From: Oscillatoriales cyanobacterium PMM_0080
Lineage (GTDB): Bacteria; Cyanobacteriota; Cyanobacteriia; Cyanobacteriales; Microcoleaceae
DNA: 64,000 nt
Direction: 5' to 3'
Assembly: GCA_949127775.1 (NCBI GenBank)
Contig: CASBQF010000019.1
Coordinates: forward strand, 1-64,000
The position numbers were made by a program, and so were the translations under genes. The notes below the pieces were generated by a model. The model searched no databases and was not told the DNA's origin. It worked only from the letters and a program-made list of their open reading frames with translations. Shown one piece after another: positions 10,469-20,894 of the stretch. Numbering within the stretch: the first letter of the stretch is position 1; every line of letters begins with the position of its first letter.

Positions 10469-10654
10469 GTAGGGGCGGGTTCGCCAACAATTTACGATAA
10501 AAATGAATAATTTCATAAACCCGCCCCCGCCCACCAACAATACAAATGTACGATCAATTTATTGGTAAAATGTTCATATAAATAATCGCGGGGATGGGGC
10601 GGGTTTATGAGATATTTGTCTGTTTCAGAGATGGTTGGTGAACCCGCCCCTACA
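10469..10654. repeat. Inverted-repeat element with arms tgtaggggcgggttcgccaac / gttggtgaacccgcccctaca
   Basis: Complementary arms about 150 bp apart, further GCGGGT stems inside. Confidence 0.75.
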
Positions 10655-10774
10655 AGATTTTGGAATTGGTTATGAAGCTATATCTTCGTGTCTGTAGACG
10701 CGATTTCAATCGCCGTAATTTCTATTTTCAATCCTCAGACAACCTATAATAACTTGACATATAACCAACCAGCC

Positions 10775-12115
10775 ATGCAAAATCCTCGCCAAATAGCCTT
10801 TCTCGCACTCCGCGAAGTCCACCGCCGAGGTGCATTCGCAGACGCCGCCCTCGATCGCACTTTCCGCAATTCCCAACTCAGCGACCTCGATCGCCGTTTA
10901 GTCACAGAATTAGTCTATGGTAGCGTCAGGAGAATGCGCGCGATCGACTTCATCATCGACAAACTAGCCACCAAAAAATCCTCCCAACAGCCGCCGGATC
11001 TCCGTACAATCCTACATTTAGGCCTATATCAACTCCAATATCTCAACAATATTCCCCCCTCCGCCGCCGTCAACACCACCGTTCAACTAGCAAAAGAAAA
11101 CAAATTGTCAGGACTCAGCAGTTTTGTCAACGGTTTACTGCGACAATACATCCGTTTAACAGAAACCGACTTAAACCCATTAACAATTACTAAGTATAAA
11201 TCATCAGTCGAACGCCTCGGAATTCTGCACAGCTTCCCCGACTGGCTAGTAGAATTGTGGAACGAACAAATAGGCGAAACCGAAACCGAACAACTCTGTG
11301 AATGGTTCAATCAATCTCCCACAATTCACCTCAGAATCAATCCCTTAAAAAGCTCGATCGCCCAAATCGAGACTGCCTTCCAAGCCCAGAACATCTCAAC
11401 CAGCAGAATCCCTCATTTACCCCAAGCATTAAGACTAAATGGTAGCACTGGCGCAATCCAAAACCTCCCCGGATATGGCGAAGGTTGGTGGACAATCCAA
11501 GACAGCAGCGCTCAATTAGTCACCCATTTACTCGATCCACAGCCCGGGGAAATCATCATCGATGCCTGCGCCGCACCGGGAGGGAAAACCACCCACAGCG
11601 CTGAATTAATGCAGGATATAGGCACTATTTACGCCTGCGATAAAACCGCTAGCCGACTGAAAAAACTTGCTGAAAATGCCGATCGACTCCAGATGAAATC
11701 CATTAAAATTCATACCGGAGACAGCCGCCACTTCCCAGAATTTATCAACCTAGCAGACAGAGTATTATTAGACGCACCTTGTTCCGGCCTCGGAACCCTG
11801 CACCGCCGCGCTGACGCCCGCTGGCGACACACACCCGAAAATATTCAACAACAATCGCAACTGCAATCGGAATTATTAGCAAATGCAGCGACTTTTGTCA
11901 AGTCCGGCGGCGTCTTAGTTTACGCAACTTGCACGATTCATCCCTTGGAAAATGAACAGGTTGTGCGATCGTTCTTAGACACCAATCCAGACTGGCAAAT
12001 CGAACCGCCAACCATTGATTTACCCATTCAACCGTCACCCGAAGGATGGGTGAAAGTTTGGCCGCACAAGCATCAAATGGATGGCTTTTTTATGGTTCGG
12101 CTGAAACGAGATTAA
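10775..12115 (+). CDS. rsmB: 16S rRNA (cytosine(967)-C(5))-methyltransferase
   Basis: NusB-like N-terminus (PRQIAFLALREVHRRGAFADAALDRTF), DACAAPGGKTTHSAELM, DAPCSGLGTLHRRADARW, YATCTIHPLENE. Confidence 0.95.
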   Translation: MQNPRQIAFLALREVHRRGAFADAALDRTFRNSQLSDLDRRLVTELVYGSVRRMRAIDFIIDKLATKKSSQQPPDLRTILHLGLYQLQYLNNIPPSAAVNTTVQLAKENKLSGLSSFVNGLLRQYIRLTETDLNPLTITKYKSSVERLGILHSFPDWLVELWNEQIGETETEQLCEWFNQSPTIHLRINPLKSSIAQIETAFQAQNISTSRIPHLPQALRLNGSTGAIQNLPGYGEGWWTIQDSSAQLVTHLLDPQPGEIIIDACAAPGGKTTHSAELMQDIGTIYACDKTASRLKKLAENADRLQMKSIKIHTGDSRHFPEFINLADRVLLDAPCSGLGTLHRRADARWRHTPENIQQQSQLQSELLANAATFVKSGGVLVYATCTIHPLENEQVVRSFLDTNPDWQIEPPTIDLPIQPSPEGWVKVWPHKHQMDGFFMVRLKRD

Positions 12116-12118
12116 GAA

Positions 12119-12277
12119 GAATTCAACCCAATACGGTTCACTTAAGACAGATCCCCCCTAACCCCCCCTTAAAAAAGGGGGGGACAAGAATTCTCTCAAA
12201 GTCCCCCTTCTTAAGGGGGATTTAGGGGGATCTCCGGCGCATAAATAGTGTTCAGTGAACTGTATTGGAATTCAACC
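12119..12277. mobile_element. MITE A (12129-12267) with 10-bp TSD GAATTCAACC
   Basis: TIRs CAATACGGTTCACTT / revcomp CAATACAGTTCACTG; direct repeat GAATTCAACC at 12119-12128 and 12268-12277; internal G-run/C-run stem. Confidence 0.85.
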
Positions 12278-12335
12278 TGCGGAGGCAGGTTTTGTTTGTA
12301 TAGACGCGGTTTCAACCGCCGTCTTCTTTCAGAGT

Positions 12336-15152
12336 TTAATATCTCGGTTCTTCATAACGTTCGGGTTCTTGATAAGCCGGCTCTTTGTAAGCTGGTTCTT
12401 GATAAGCTGGTTCTTGATAAGCTGGTTCGCGATGCTTCGGTTCGGGATTAGGATTGTAAGGGACGATCGCACCATCGTCATTCACAATCATCCCCCGAAT
12501 AATCTCATTCGGCTTCACTGGTTGCGCCTTAATACTGCCTTTGCGGCCTTCCAACTTAGGCAACTTGGGGAACTCCTGAACCGGCATTCCCTTCACAGCT
12601 TGACTCATAAAATCGCGCCAATTGTAAGCCGCAGTACCGCTAGTTCCCCCCGTCGGATAATTGTCATCATTCCCCAGCCAAACCCCAGTCACAACCTGCG
12701 GAATGTAACCGATAAACCATAAATCCCGCACCTTTTCCGAAGTACCAGTTTTGCCAGCCACAGCCCGATCGCCCAAAGCAGCAGGCCCGCCCGTACCACC
12801 AGTCACCACACCTTGCAACATCCAAGTAGTAATCGCCGCACTATCCTTATCCAAAACCCGCTTCGGTTTAAAATCAGCCTGATAAATCACATCTCCCCGC
12901 TGATTAATCACCTTAGTAATTCCGTGCGCTTCAATAAAATTACCTTCCGACGCTAAAGTACCGTAAGCATTAGTTAACTCCAGCAAATTCACCTCAGACG
13001 AGCCCAAAGCCAGGGAATAAATCGGACTTAATTTAGACTTAATTCCCATATCCTTGGCTAATTTCATCGCCGGTTCAAACCCGACATCCATCAACACCTT
13101 CACCGCCACCACATTTACCGAACTCGTCAAAGCATCAGAGATCGATCGCCAACCGCTAAACTTTTTGCCGTAATTATTCGGTTGATAGCCATCGATAATA
13201 ATTGGCGCATCCTCATAGCTGTCGTAGGGCGACAAACCCGCAGCCATCGCCGCCGCATAAACCAACCCCTTAAAAGTCGATCCGGGCTGCCGCAAAGCCT
13301 GCGTAGCGCGATTAAACTGACTGTCTTTAAAATTTCCGCCGCCGACTAGCGCCTTAACTTGTCCTGTTTTAGCTTCTATTGAAACCAAAGCTGCTTGTTC
13401 AAAACCCTGACGGCGGCCATCAACTTCGATCGCATCTTTAACCACCTTTTCCGCTATTTTTTGCCACTTCAAATCCACCGTCGTCTCGACAGTCAAACCG
13501 CCCGATTCCAAAGCATCCTTAGAAACATAGCGCGGCAATTCCTTCCGAATGTAACTAGCAAAATAAGGCGCAACTACTTTAAATCGCTTCGGCGCACTTG
13601 GTTTAACCGTCATCGGTTCTGCCATCGCCTCCTTCGCTTGAGCCTCCGTAATTACCTTCGCTTCCTGCATTTGTTTCAGCACAATATTGCGACGTTGCTT
13701 AGCAATATTCGGATTAACCAAAGGCGAATATTCGCTCGGTGCTGGCGGCAAACCCGCCAAAGTTGCCATCTCTGCCAAAGTTAATTTATCGACTGTTTTG
13801 CTAAAGAAAACCAAAGCCGCATCAGCTACCCCGTAAGCATCAGAACCCAAATAAACCAAATTTAAATAACGTTCTAAAACTTGTTCCTTATTCAACTCTC
13901 GCTCAATTTTCTGAGCTAAAAGAGCCTCTCGAACTTTCCGCCGAACACTTCTTTCTTGATTGAGAAAAACCACCCGAGCCAATTGTTGTGTAATTGTACT
14001 ACCGCCCTGCACCAAATCTCTGGCGGCTACATTAGAAGCGATCGATCGCGCAATACCTTGATAATCCACCCCGCGATGTTCGTAAAAACGGCGGTCTTCT
14101 ATCGCAATAAAAGCTTTAGTCAACAGTTCGGGAATTTCCTTAAGTTTCAGCTTATCTCTAGTTGCCGGCCCCGACTGCGACAAAATCGTATTGTCTGCCG
14201 CCTTAATTGTCAGCGTTCCATCGCGGTTAAAAGCCGACAAATCGTTAACACTTGGCAAACCTTTGTCTAAGGTGTATAAAATCCACAAACCGTAGATTAA
14301 AGCGCCACTTCCTATACTAAGAATACCTAAACCGATCCAAAATCTCGGGCGGCGGGAGATTCGTTTTTTAGTATTTTCCTGCGGTGCACTATCTTCCTGC
14401 GGTGCAATACTTTCCTGTAGTTCGGTATTTATTTGCAGTTCGGTGTTCTGCGGTGCGCTAATTTCCTGTAGTTCGGTATTTATTTGCAGTTCGGTATTTT
14501 GCGGTGCAATACTTTTCTGTATTTCTGTATTTATTTGCAGTTCGGTATTCTGCGGTGCAATACTTTTCTGTAGTTCCGTATTTATTTGCAGTTCGGTATT
14601 TTCAGATACAATACTTTCCTGTAGTTCTATATTTTGAAGAACACTATTTTGAGGTGCAATATTTTCCTGTATTTCCGGATTTATTTGCAGTTCGGTATTT
14701 TGCGGTGCGCTATTTTCCGACAACTCCCTACTCTGGGATTTTTCGGGTAACTTAGTTCCCAGCATACTCAATCCCGGCCGCAATAATTCCTTTCCTTTCT
14801 CTTGCAAGCTGGTAACTTGAGGTTCAATTTCTAACCAAACGATTAAGCGCCTCAAGCCTTCCCAATCGCGCTTAACTATGGGATATTCATCATGTTCTGA
14901 GTCGGAATATTCCGATGCTAATTCTGACTCTTCTGGAGGTTCACCATCTTCTAATATCACATACTCCGATCGCACATCCGTCGTCTTTGCAGACAATTGA
15001 GCCGGAGATTCTGGCGAGTTTAGCCCGGTGCTATTGGCAACATTCGGCGATTCGCGATCGGAATTACCGCCTACTGCCTTAGTGACTTTGCTCAATTTAT
15101 CCTTAATATTTGAGAAAAATTCTGCCACGTTCAGACCTTCAAACCTCATCAA
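12336..15152 (-). CDS. PBP1A-family bifunctional penicillin-binding protein (transglycosylase/transpeptidase)
   Basis: AIEDRRFYEHRGVDYQGIARSI, QGGSTITQQLARVVFLNQERS, RQPGSTFKGLVYAAAMAAG, SSVNVVAVK, AGKTGTSEKVRDLWFIGY. Confidence 0.95.
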   Translation of the reverse strand: MMRFEGLNVAEFFSNIKDKLSKVTKAVGGNSDRESPNVANSTGLNSPESPAQLSAKTTDVRSEYVILEDGEPPEESELASEYSDSEHDEYPIVKRDWEGLRRLIVWLEIEPQVTSLQEKGKELLRPGLSMLGTKLPEKSQSRELSENSAPQNTELQINPEIQENIAPQNSVLQNIELQESIVSENTELQINTELQKSIAPQNTELQINTEIQKSIAPQNTELQINTELQEISAPQNTELQINTELQESIAPQEDSAPQENTKKRISRRPRFWIGLGILSIGSGALIYGLWILYTLDKGLPSVNDLSAFNRDGTLTIKAADNTILSQSGPATRDKLKLKEIPELLTKAFIAIEDRRFYEHRGVDYQGIARSIASNVAARDLVQGGSTITQQLARVVFLNQERSVRRKVREALLAQKIERELNKEQVLERYLNLVYLGSDAYGVADAALVFFSKTVDKLTLAEMATLAGLPPAPSEYSPLVNPNIAKQRRNIVLKQMQEAKVITEAQAKEAMAEPMTVKPSAPKRFKVVAPYFASYIRKELPRYVSKDALESGGLTVETTVDLKWQKIAEKVVKDAIEVDGRRQGFEQAALVSIEAKTGQVKALVGGGNFKDSQFNRATQALRQPGSTFKGLVYAAAMAAGLSPYDSYEDAPIIIDGYQPNNYGKKFSGWRSISDALTSSVNVVAVKVLMDVGFEPAMKLAKDMGIKSKLSPIYSLALGSSEVNLLELTNAYGTLASEGNFIEAHGITKVINQRGDVIYQADFKPKRVLDKDSAAITTWMLQGVVTGGTGGPAALGDRAVAGKTGTSEKVRDLWFIGYIPQVVTGVWLGNDDNYPTGGTSGTAAYNWRDFMSQAVKGMPVQEFPKLPKLEGRKGSIKAQPVKPNEIIRGMIVNDDGAIVPYNPNPEPKHREPAYQEPAYQEPAYKEPAYQEPERYEEPRY
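14380..14720 (-). repeat. In-frame degenerate repeats encoding ENTELQINTELQ(E/K)SIAPQ
   Basis: Repeated gcagttcggtattttgcggtgcaatacttttctgtag units on + strand; repeated peptide in the PBP N-terminal cytoplasmic region. Confidence 0.9.
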
Positions 15153-15306
15153 TTTAAATTAAAAATTAAAAATTAAAAAGGCTAGACCTCTTCAATTTTT
15201 AATTTTTAACTTGATATTTTGTATTCAACAGCACTGTTAACTATTTTGAGTTATGTATTTTGAATTAAAAACTATTTAACTCAAAATTCACAACTCAAAA
15301 TTCTGC

Positions 15307-16317
15307 TTAACCAGCATGACCTAGTGCCAAAGCGGCTACTAGCATACCCAAAACCAGGAAAGGCTGAGCACTTGCCTGATATTTAACATCATTTTCCAGG
15401 GGATTGCGCAAAAAGTACATATCCTGAAAAGTGATTTGCGGCACAATTAGCAGCACGAGAATGACCGCGTACAGGTTTTGGTGAATGCTAATCAGGTAGC
15501 CTGCAATCCCTGCTTGAAATATGTCGATCATCAACACGCAAATCCAAGCTGCGGTGCCAATGCCAAACATCACTGGCAAAGATTTTAACCCTAATTGCCG
15601 ATCGCCCTCAACACTTTTGAAATCATTAACGATCGCAATTCCCAGCCCTGCCAAACTGTAAAACAGAGTCAAAACCATAATCGTGGGATCTAGTGTACCA
15701 AACAAAGCTTGACCAGCCCACCAAGGCAGGGCAATGTAGCTAGCACCCAACGCATAATTTCCCAACCAACCATTTTGCTTGAGTTTCAGCGGTGGCGCAG
15801 AGTAGATGTAAGCCAAAAATGCGCCGCCGAGAGTCAAAACCGTCATGATGGGGAATTCATGACCAGCCCACAAGTCTAGAGCATAGGATACCGCAATGCC
15901 TGCGGCTAATAATACCAAAATTTGGGTAACTACTTGGGGAATCGAGATAATCCCCGACGGAATCGGACGGTAGGGCTCATTAATGGCGTCGATGTCGCGA
16001 TCGTAAAAATCGTTCAAAGTTTGAGTGTAGCCAGCCAGCAGAGGCCCTGACATCAACATACAAGCTGCGGCGATCGAGAAATTCTCTAAATTCCAAACAT
16101 AGTTTCCAGAAGAAGCCGCCCCGCACACCACGCCCCAAATTAAGGGAATCCAGGTAATCGGTTTCATCAGTTGCAAGCGAATCTTCCAGATGGAAGTTTC
16201 CCCGCTAGCGGCCCCTTTCATACCCAACAGTTGCCGAGCTTTCGCACTGCGGTTTTCGGTAGCAGCGCTTTCGGGTGAGGGTTCTGGGGTGATTTGAGAT
16301 GGAGGAGAGTCAGACAT
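15307..16317 (-). CDS. chlG: Chlorophyll synthase ChlG
   Basis: UbiA-type NDFYDRDIDAINEPYRPIPSG, WIPLIWGVVCGAASSGNY, LPWWAGQALFG, IAIVNDFKSVEGDRQLGLKSLPVMFG. Confidence 0.97.
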   Translation of the reverse strand: MSDSPPSQITPEPSPESAATENRSAKARQLLGMKGAASGETSIWKIRLQLMKPITWIPLIWGVVCGAASSGNYVWNLENFSIAAACMLMSGPLLAGYTQTLNDFYDRDIDAINEPYRPIPSGIISIPQVVTQILVLLAAGIAVSYALDLWAGHEFPIMTVLTLGGAFLAYIYSAPPLKLKQNGWLGNYALGASYIALPWWAGQALFGTLDPTIMVLTLFYSLAGLGIAIVNDFKSVEGDRQLGLKSLPVMFGIGTAAWICVLMIDIFQAGIAGYLISIHQNLYAVILVLLIVPQITFQDMYFLRNPLENDVKYQASAQPFLVLGMLVAALALGHAG

Positions 16318-16613
16318 AATTTGATGTGAGCGGTACTGCTACTATTGTGTCGTTTTGAGTTTCAATAATAATTCTGATAGGATACCACTGATATTTAAGG
16401 CGTAGTCTTGAAAACTTACCCTGGCTTGGAGTTGAAGAAGAGAGAAAAATCTAAGTTTTACCACGATATTTTAATATCATTATTTTCTGTAAATGTCAAG
16501 ATAATCAATAGTTTTTTTTAATAATTTTGCGATCGCCCTGCTGGGGGAGATTTGGTCAGCGGGTGCATTTAAGGTAGATTACTGGGATCTGCGCGATCGG
16601 GCTTTTGGCCATA

Positions 16614-17096
16614 CTACTCTGCGATCGTCTCATCGGGCAAAAACTCTGGCCAAAAGTCAGAATCTAGAACCTCGACAGCAGAATAAATACATAATTGCGG
16701 AAACATTTCTACAGACAATCCAGTTTCAGCACTTGCTTGTTCTACTGCATCCGCATAACATTCAACTAACACCTCTTCAAGATATAGTTTTAGACTGGGG
16801 GAATCTTTTAGGGTTTTGCGAATGCGTCTGCGATGTTCAACAATGCTACCTTTCCAACTACCACTTCTCTGATCCGATTGAAATTGCCACTTCAGCAAGT
16901 GCAGGATAATTACCACAAGATTACTTTCTAAACTCCTGCGTTCACTTCGCCCCATGTCTTCTATTTCTGCAATCAAGTTTTCCCAATCGATGTTTGAGTA
17001 GTCGCGAGTCCGCAACTTTTCCACAGTGGTTTCAATCCATCTGAGGTAATCTGTATCATACAATTTATGTCGATTCACTTCTAATTTTGTTGTCAT
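16614..17096 (-). CDS. DUF29 family protein
   Basis: YDTDYLRWIETTVEKLRTRDYSNIDWENLIAEIEDMGRSERRSLESNLVVIILHLLKWQFQ. Confidence 0.9.
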   Translation of the reverse strand: MTTKLEVNRHKLYDTDYLRWIETTVEKLRTRDYSNIDWENLIAEIEDMGRSERRSLESNLVVIILHLLKWQFQSDQRSGSWKGSIVEHRRRIRKTLKDSPSLKLYLEEVLVECYADAVEQASAETGLSVEMFPQLCIYSAVEVLDSDFWPEFLPDETIAE

Positions 17097-17334
17097 AAGC
17101 TGTTCCTAATTCACCAATTCGGACAGTTTCATTGCTGACGCACGGGGGTCAAGAAACCCGGTTTCTAGGAGTTTTGTGTCGAGCAGCGAGAAATCTAGGA
17201 AGAAACCGGGTTTCTGAGGTCTGCGTGCGTTAAACTCTTGTGGGTAGACATCCGGCTCGCCCGAAATATGCAATTTAAATACGCCGCGCCGAATCCAAAA
17301 TCTAAATGAGTCACAGCTTAACAACTGCAAATTA

Positions 17335-18042
17335 TTAACAACAAATATGGCGGTAGGAATCAAAGGGCAATCCCGTGCGCCGCTTGACATCAACAACTGA
17401 TTTGTATACGCCTTTGCTTTGCCTTTCTGTAACTATTGTTTCGGCAACGAGTCGATCTAAACCGTTTTCGATCAACTCTTCCGGCGAAAGACTATTTAAT
17501 CGTTTCCAACTAAACTGCGATTCTTTTTGATAATTGTAACTGAAGCAAATCATCGGGGCGATGCGTCTGACGTGACTTTCGGGAACTCCGGCGATTTCCG
17601 ATAACTCTTCGGCGTGGGTAAAAAGGTAGCCTTCGTTTTGCAAAGATTCAATATCGTTAGCATAGACGATCGGCAAACCCAAGATTCTGACCATATCATC
17701 TTTGGTGCACTCGTTAATATCTATTTGGCCGCGCACGTTTGCCAATTCTTCGGCATTTGTCGCAGTTGCAGGAACCAGCAAGCCTCTGGGTGCGGTTTTG
17801 ATCAAATAACGCTTTTTCAAAGTAAAAGCAGTAACAATTTGAGCGATCCAAACCAGCGTGCCAAAATTAGCAGAAGAAGATAGGGCTATTGCTGCTAAAG
17901 TAAAGCCAGCACCCCATCCAATCCAACTGCGCATATTTATTTTTTGGCCTGCATAACAAATTGACAATCCACCGAAGTAGGGAATAAAAGAATACCATAC
18001 CCAGCTTGGAGTTTGACGCAGCCAGTATAAATCTTGAGACAC
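17335..18042 (-). CDS. Helix-hairpin-helix protein with N-terminal membrane segments
   Basis: HHH-like INECTKDDMVRILGLPIVYANDIESLQNEGYLFTHAEELSEIAGVPESHVRRIAPMI after hydrophobic N-terminus. Confidence 0.65.
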   Translation of the reverse strand: MSQDLYWLRQTPSWVWYSFIPYFGGLSICYAGQKINMRSWIGWGAGFTLAAIALSSSANFGTLVWIAQIVTAFTLKKRYLIKTAPRGLLVPATATNAEELANVRGQIDINECTKDDMVRILGLPIVYANDIESLQNEGYLFTHAEELSEIAGVPESHVRRIAPMICFSYNYQKESQFSWKRLNSLSPEELIENGLDRLVAETIVTERQSKGVYKSVVDVKRRTGLPFDSYRHICC

Positions 18043-18073
18043 TTTAGTTCTATCCTCGCTCGATTTTAGGTTT

Positions 18074-18213
18074 CAATACGGTTCACTTAAAAATGTTTAT
18101 TCCCCGGAGATCCCCCTAAATCCCCCGGATAGTCGGGGGACTTTGAGAATATCTTGTTCCCCCCTTTTTTAAGGGGGTTAGGGGGGATCTCCCTGCCTAA
18201 CTGAAGCGTATTG
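18074..18213. mobile_element. MITE B, same family as MITE A, opposite internal orientation
   Basis: Ends CAATACGGTTCACTTAA and taactgaagcgtattg; internal GGAGATCCCCCTAAATCCCCC/GGGGGGTTAGGGGGGATCTCC; no clean TSD seen. Confidence 0.7.
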
Positions 18214-18304
18214 GTTTATATTTGACTATTGTGGAAACCCCACTCTTTTCATAGTGGCTTCCCTTCTTGCTTAAATCCGTTACAGAATCCGTTGCCGAAC
18301 TTTC

Positions 18305-18652
18305 TTACAATTCTCGCAGTAGTTTTTGACGTTTTTCTTCATATTCTTCGGCGGTAATGGCGCCCATGTCGTAAAGTCCTTTCAAATCTGCGATCGCCCC
18401 AGTCACATCTTTTGCTGCTCTAAGCATATACCCAGACTGTAACATACCCGGATTGTACTGTGCATCAAAAGCTGGTTCCGACATCATCAGTAAGCCTAGA
18501 AAATCGAAAAATGCAATCAGTGAAGGAATTAATGTCCAGGAAAAAATCAAATATAATACTCCTGCTGTGTTGTTACCCAAATAAAATTTGTGAATTCCGA
18601 AACCTCCAACAAAGAAAACTAATAGAATTGCTACTGCTTTATCTTTTACCAT
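18305..18652 (-). CDS. TM2 domain protein with C-terminal SHOCT-like motif
   Basis: AILLVFFVGGFGIHKFYLGNNTAGVLYLIFSW; LKGLYDMGAITAEEYEEKRQKLL. Confidence 0.88.
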   Translation of the reverse strand: MVKDKAVAILLVFFVGGFGIHKFYLGNNTAGVLYLIFSWTLIPSLIAFFDFLGLLMMSEPAFDAQYNPGMLQSGYMLRAAKDVTGAIADLKGLYDMGAITAEEYEEKRQKLLREL

Positions 18653-18718
18653 TTTTCTGTTTCTCCAGTTTTTTAAAGTTGCAGTTTTCCGATCGCCCTA
18701 GATAATACTAATATTCGC

Positions 18719-18949
18719 TTATTTTTTTTTGTTTGTGCGAAGCTTAGACATCGCAAAATACAGGATAACTATACCGGCTTGAGCCTGTAGAATGACCGAG
18801 TAGCCTCTCAAGAAATAATTGAGTTCGCTACCGGAATTGACAGAAAATATTAAAATGCCTAGGGCTGCGTAGGGTGCGAAACGCATCCAACTCGGCGTTC
18901 CCTCTAATTTGCGGCTGTTAAAATTGTTCATTGGTTTCACCATCCACAA
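18719..18949 (-). CDS. Hypothetical small membrane protein
   Basis: 76-aa ORF with hydrophobic segments. Confidence 0.45.
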   Translation of the reverse strand: MWMVKPMNNFNSRKLEGTPSWMRFAPYAALGILIFSVNSGSELNYFLRGYSVILQAQAGIVILYFAMSKLRTNKKK

Positions 18950-19022
18950 AAACCGGACAAGATATTACTACTATTTTAAGACAAGTTTTTCCGTTTAACT
19001 TCAATATTTAGGACTAAATTTA

Positions 19023-19053
19023 AGATCCGGTGCGCGCTGTGCGCACCGGATCT
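19023..19053. repeat. Perfect hairpin agatccggtgcgc-gctgt-gcgcaccggatct
   Basis: 13-bp complementary stem with 5-nt loop, between the CPBP gene end and the 18949 gene start. Confidence 0.8.
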
Positions 19054-19115
19054 CGTCGTTTATCAAACTTGCGAAAAAAGCAAGGTTAATTCACAATTAT
19101 TGACAACCGCCAGAA

Positions 19116-20717
19116 TTAACTCGCGCTCCCGCCCAAAAGAAACAGACTTAGGAGAGTTCCGCTATTCCAAAGACTGTGGAGAAGCATGGGGGCGAGGAGA
19201 TTGCGCGATCGCGTGTACACAAACCCCAACACTGCACCCAAAGTCGCCAAAGGCAGAATCTCCGAGACACTCAAGTGAGCCACCGCAAACAACAAAGCCG
19301 AAGCTGCGATCGCCCCCGAAACAGGCAAATAGCGAGTCAGAGAAGGCAGCAGAAAGCCCCGAAACACGATTTCCTCAAAAACCGGAGCGGCGATCGCAGC
19401 AGTGCCGAAAAACACCGCCAGAGCCACGTTGTCTCTACCTTCAAGGACGATCGGCAAAATCGGATTACTGCCACCTTGTCCCTGCCAGAATTGCTGATTG
19501 ATCAGCGACACCGCAACCACCAAAGGCAAAGCTACAAAATAGCCACCAAAGCCCCACCAAAACCAATTCCCTCGCCAATTAATCCGAAACCAGCTATCAG
19601 GTAAAGGCAAAAAAGGCTTGACCGAAAAATACAGTACCGAAAGCCCACCAGCCGAAAGCAACAAATAAGTAGCAAAGATATAAAAGGCTTTTTCGCGCGG
19701 GTCAAAAGTAGCAGGATTCAGCTTTAAAACAGCCAGAGAAACTGGCAGCAACAAATAGGGAATTAAGATTTGGCCGACAAAGAAAAAGCCGACCACCAGC
19801 ACCTGCCAAACAATCTCGCCATCCCAAGGCACATCCCAAGTCAAGCTTGCATTTCGCGCCAACAGCGGCCCGGAACCTGGTGCATCTAACTGTTTTTGTT
19901 GCAACCGCCACTGTACCAGCCACTGTATAGTCAAACCAACTAGCAAAACCGTGCCAATACAAAGCGATATAGTCGGAATCCCGACAATAATTGCCAACTT
20001 TTCTACAGCTTGCTCAGCCGTTGCTTGCTCTGTTGCTTGCAGTGCCACTAGCTCCTTAGAACGTTCTTGCAGCTTGTAAAGTTGAGCGAGAGCGCGATAG
20101 CGAAACCAGCCATCCAAAGACTTTTGAATGCGCGGCTCGGCATCCGGCAGTAGTTGAGCCGGATTGCTCCAAATTCCGGTTAAAACTTGAGCAGTTGCCG
20201 CCGAAGGAGCATCAATTTGAGTTTTTTGCCGATCGACTAAATTGTTCCAAGTTTGAAGCGCAGCATCGGTTTTATCGCTGCTTGCCTGCAAAATTCCTAG
20301 GCGCAAGTCAAGTTCATTTTGCAGCGATGACTGTTCATCGATCGACTCTTTTAAAGCCTTTTGTTGAGCAATCTTTAGATTACCATCTTCCGATTTAGAG
20401 TCGATAGTAGACTGAATTGCTTTCAATTGTGTTTGAGTTGTTTCGACATTTTTTCGAGTCGAGTTTTGGGCGTCTTGATATTGTGTCAAAGCCGTCTTTA
20501 AAGGATCTGTACCGACAATATTGTTGCGCGCCGAACTTAAATTAGCACTTTGATTACTTTCAGGTTGCCACTCCGAGGCGTGAAGCAACAAATTCGTCTG
20601 GTAGAGTTCCAACCGACTTTGAATTTGTGGCTGGTTCCAACTAGCAAGTAAAGATAAACCGACCAGGGCGATCGCGATCGCTGTTAAAATACCTAAAATT
20701 ACCCGCTTCAGTGTCAT
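19116..20717 (-). CDS. CPBP family intramembrane glutamic endopeptidase
   Basis: APVFEEIVFRGFLLPSL, FAVAHLSVSEILPLATLGAVLGFVYTRSRNLLAPMLLHSLWNSGTL. Confidence 0.92.
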   Translation of the reverse strand: MTLKRVILGILTAIAIALVGLSLLASWNQPQIQSRLELYQTNLLLHASEWQPESNQSANLSSARNNIVGTDPLKTALTQYQDAQNSTRKNVETTQTQLKAIQSTIDSKSEDGNLKIAQQKALKESIDEQSSLQNELDLRLGILQASSDKTDAALQTWNNLVDRQKTQIDAPSAATAQVLTGIWSNPAQLLPDAEPRIQKSLDGWFRYRALAQLYKLQERSKELVALQATEQATAEQAVEKLAIIVGIPTISLCIGTVLLVGLTIQWLVQWRLQQKQLDAPGSGPLLARNASLTWDVPWDGEIVWQVLVVGFFFVGQILIPYLLLPVSLAVLKLNPATFDPREKAFYIFATYLLLSAGGLSVLYFSVKPFLPLPDSWFRINWRGNWFWWGFGGYFVALPLVVAVSLINQQFWQGQGGSNPILPIVLEGRDNVALAVFFGTAAIAAPVFEEIVFRGFLLPSLTRYLPVSGAIAASALLFAVAHLSVSEILPLATLGAVLGFVYTRSRNLLAPMLLHSLWNSGTLLSLFLLGGSAS

Positions 20718-20894
20718 TCCTGCTTTTCCGTCCCGCGCGAATCTGTGGCTAAGTCTTTCCTGTCTCTAATCATAGGTCGTTGCAGGCGATCGTGTCCCCA
20801 CAACTGGTAAGATTTCTACTGGCGGATCTTTTGAATCGTTTTAAGCCCTGGACTTATCCGCAGGCTAAATCTAAAATCTAAAATCTAAAATCGA

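Noticed and set aside
12248-12722. Two ORFs rich in repeated LVLDKLV / LISWFLISWF
   Set aside because: Antisense translation of the EPAYQEPAY repeat at the PBP1A C-terminus.
13395-14755. Several ORFs antisense to PBP1A, including the Cys/Phe-rich 14443-14637
   Set aside because: Arise from the repeat-containing PBP1A coding strand; no independent support.
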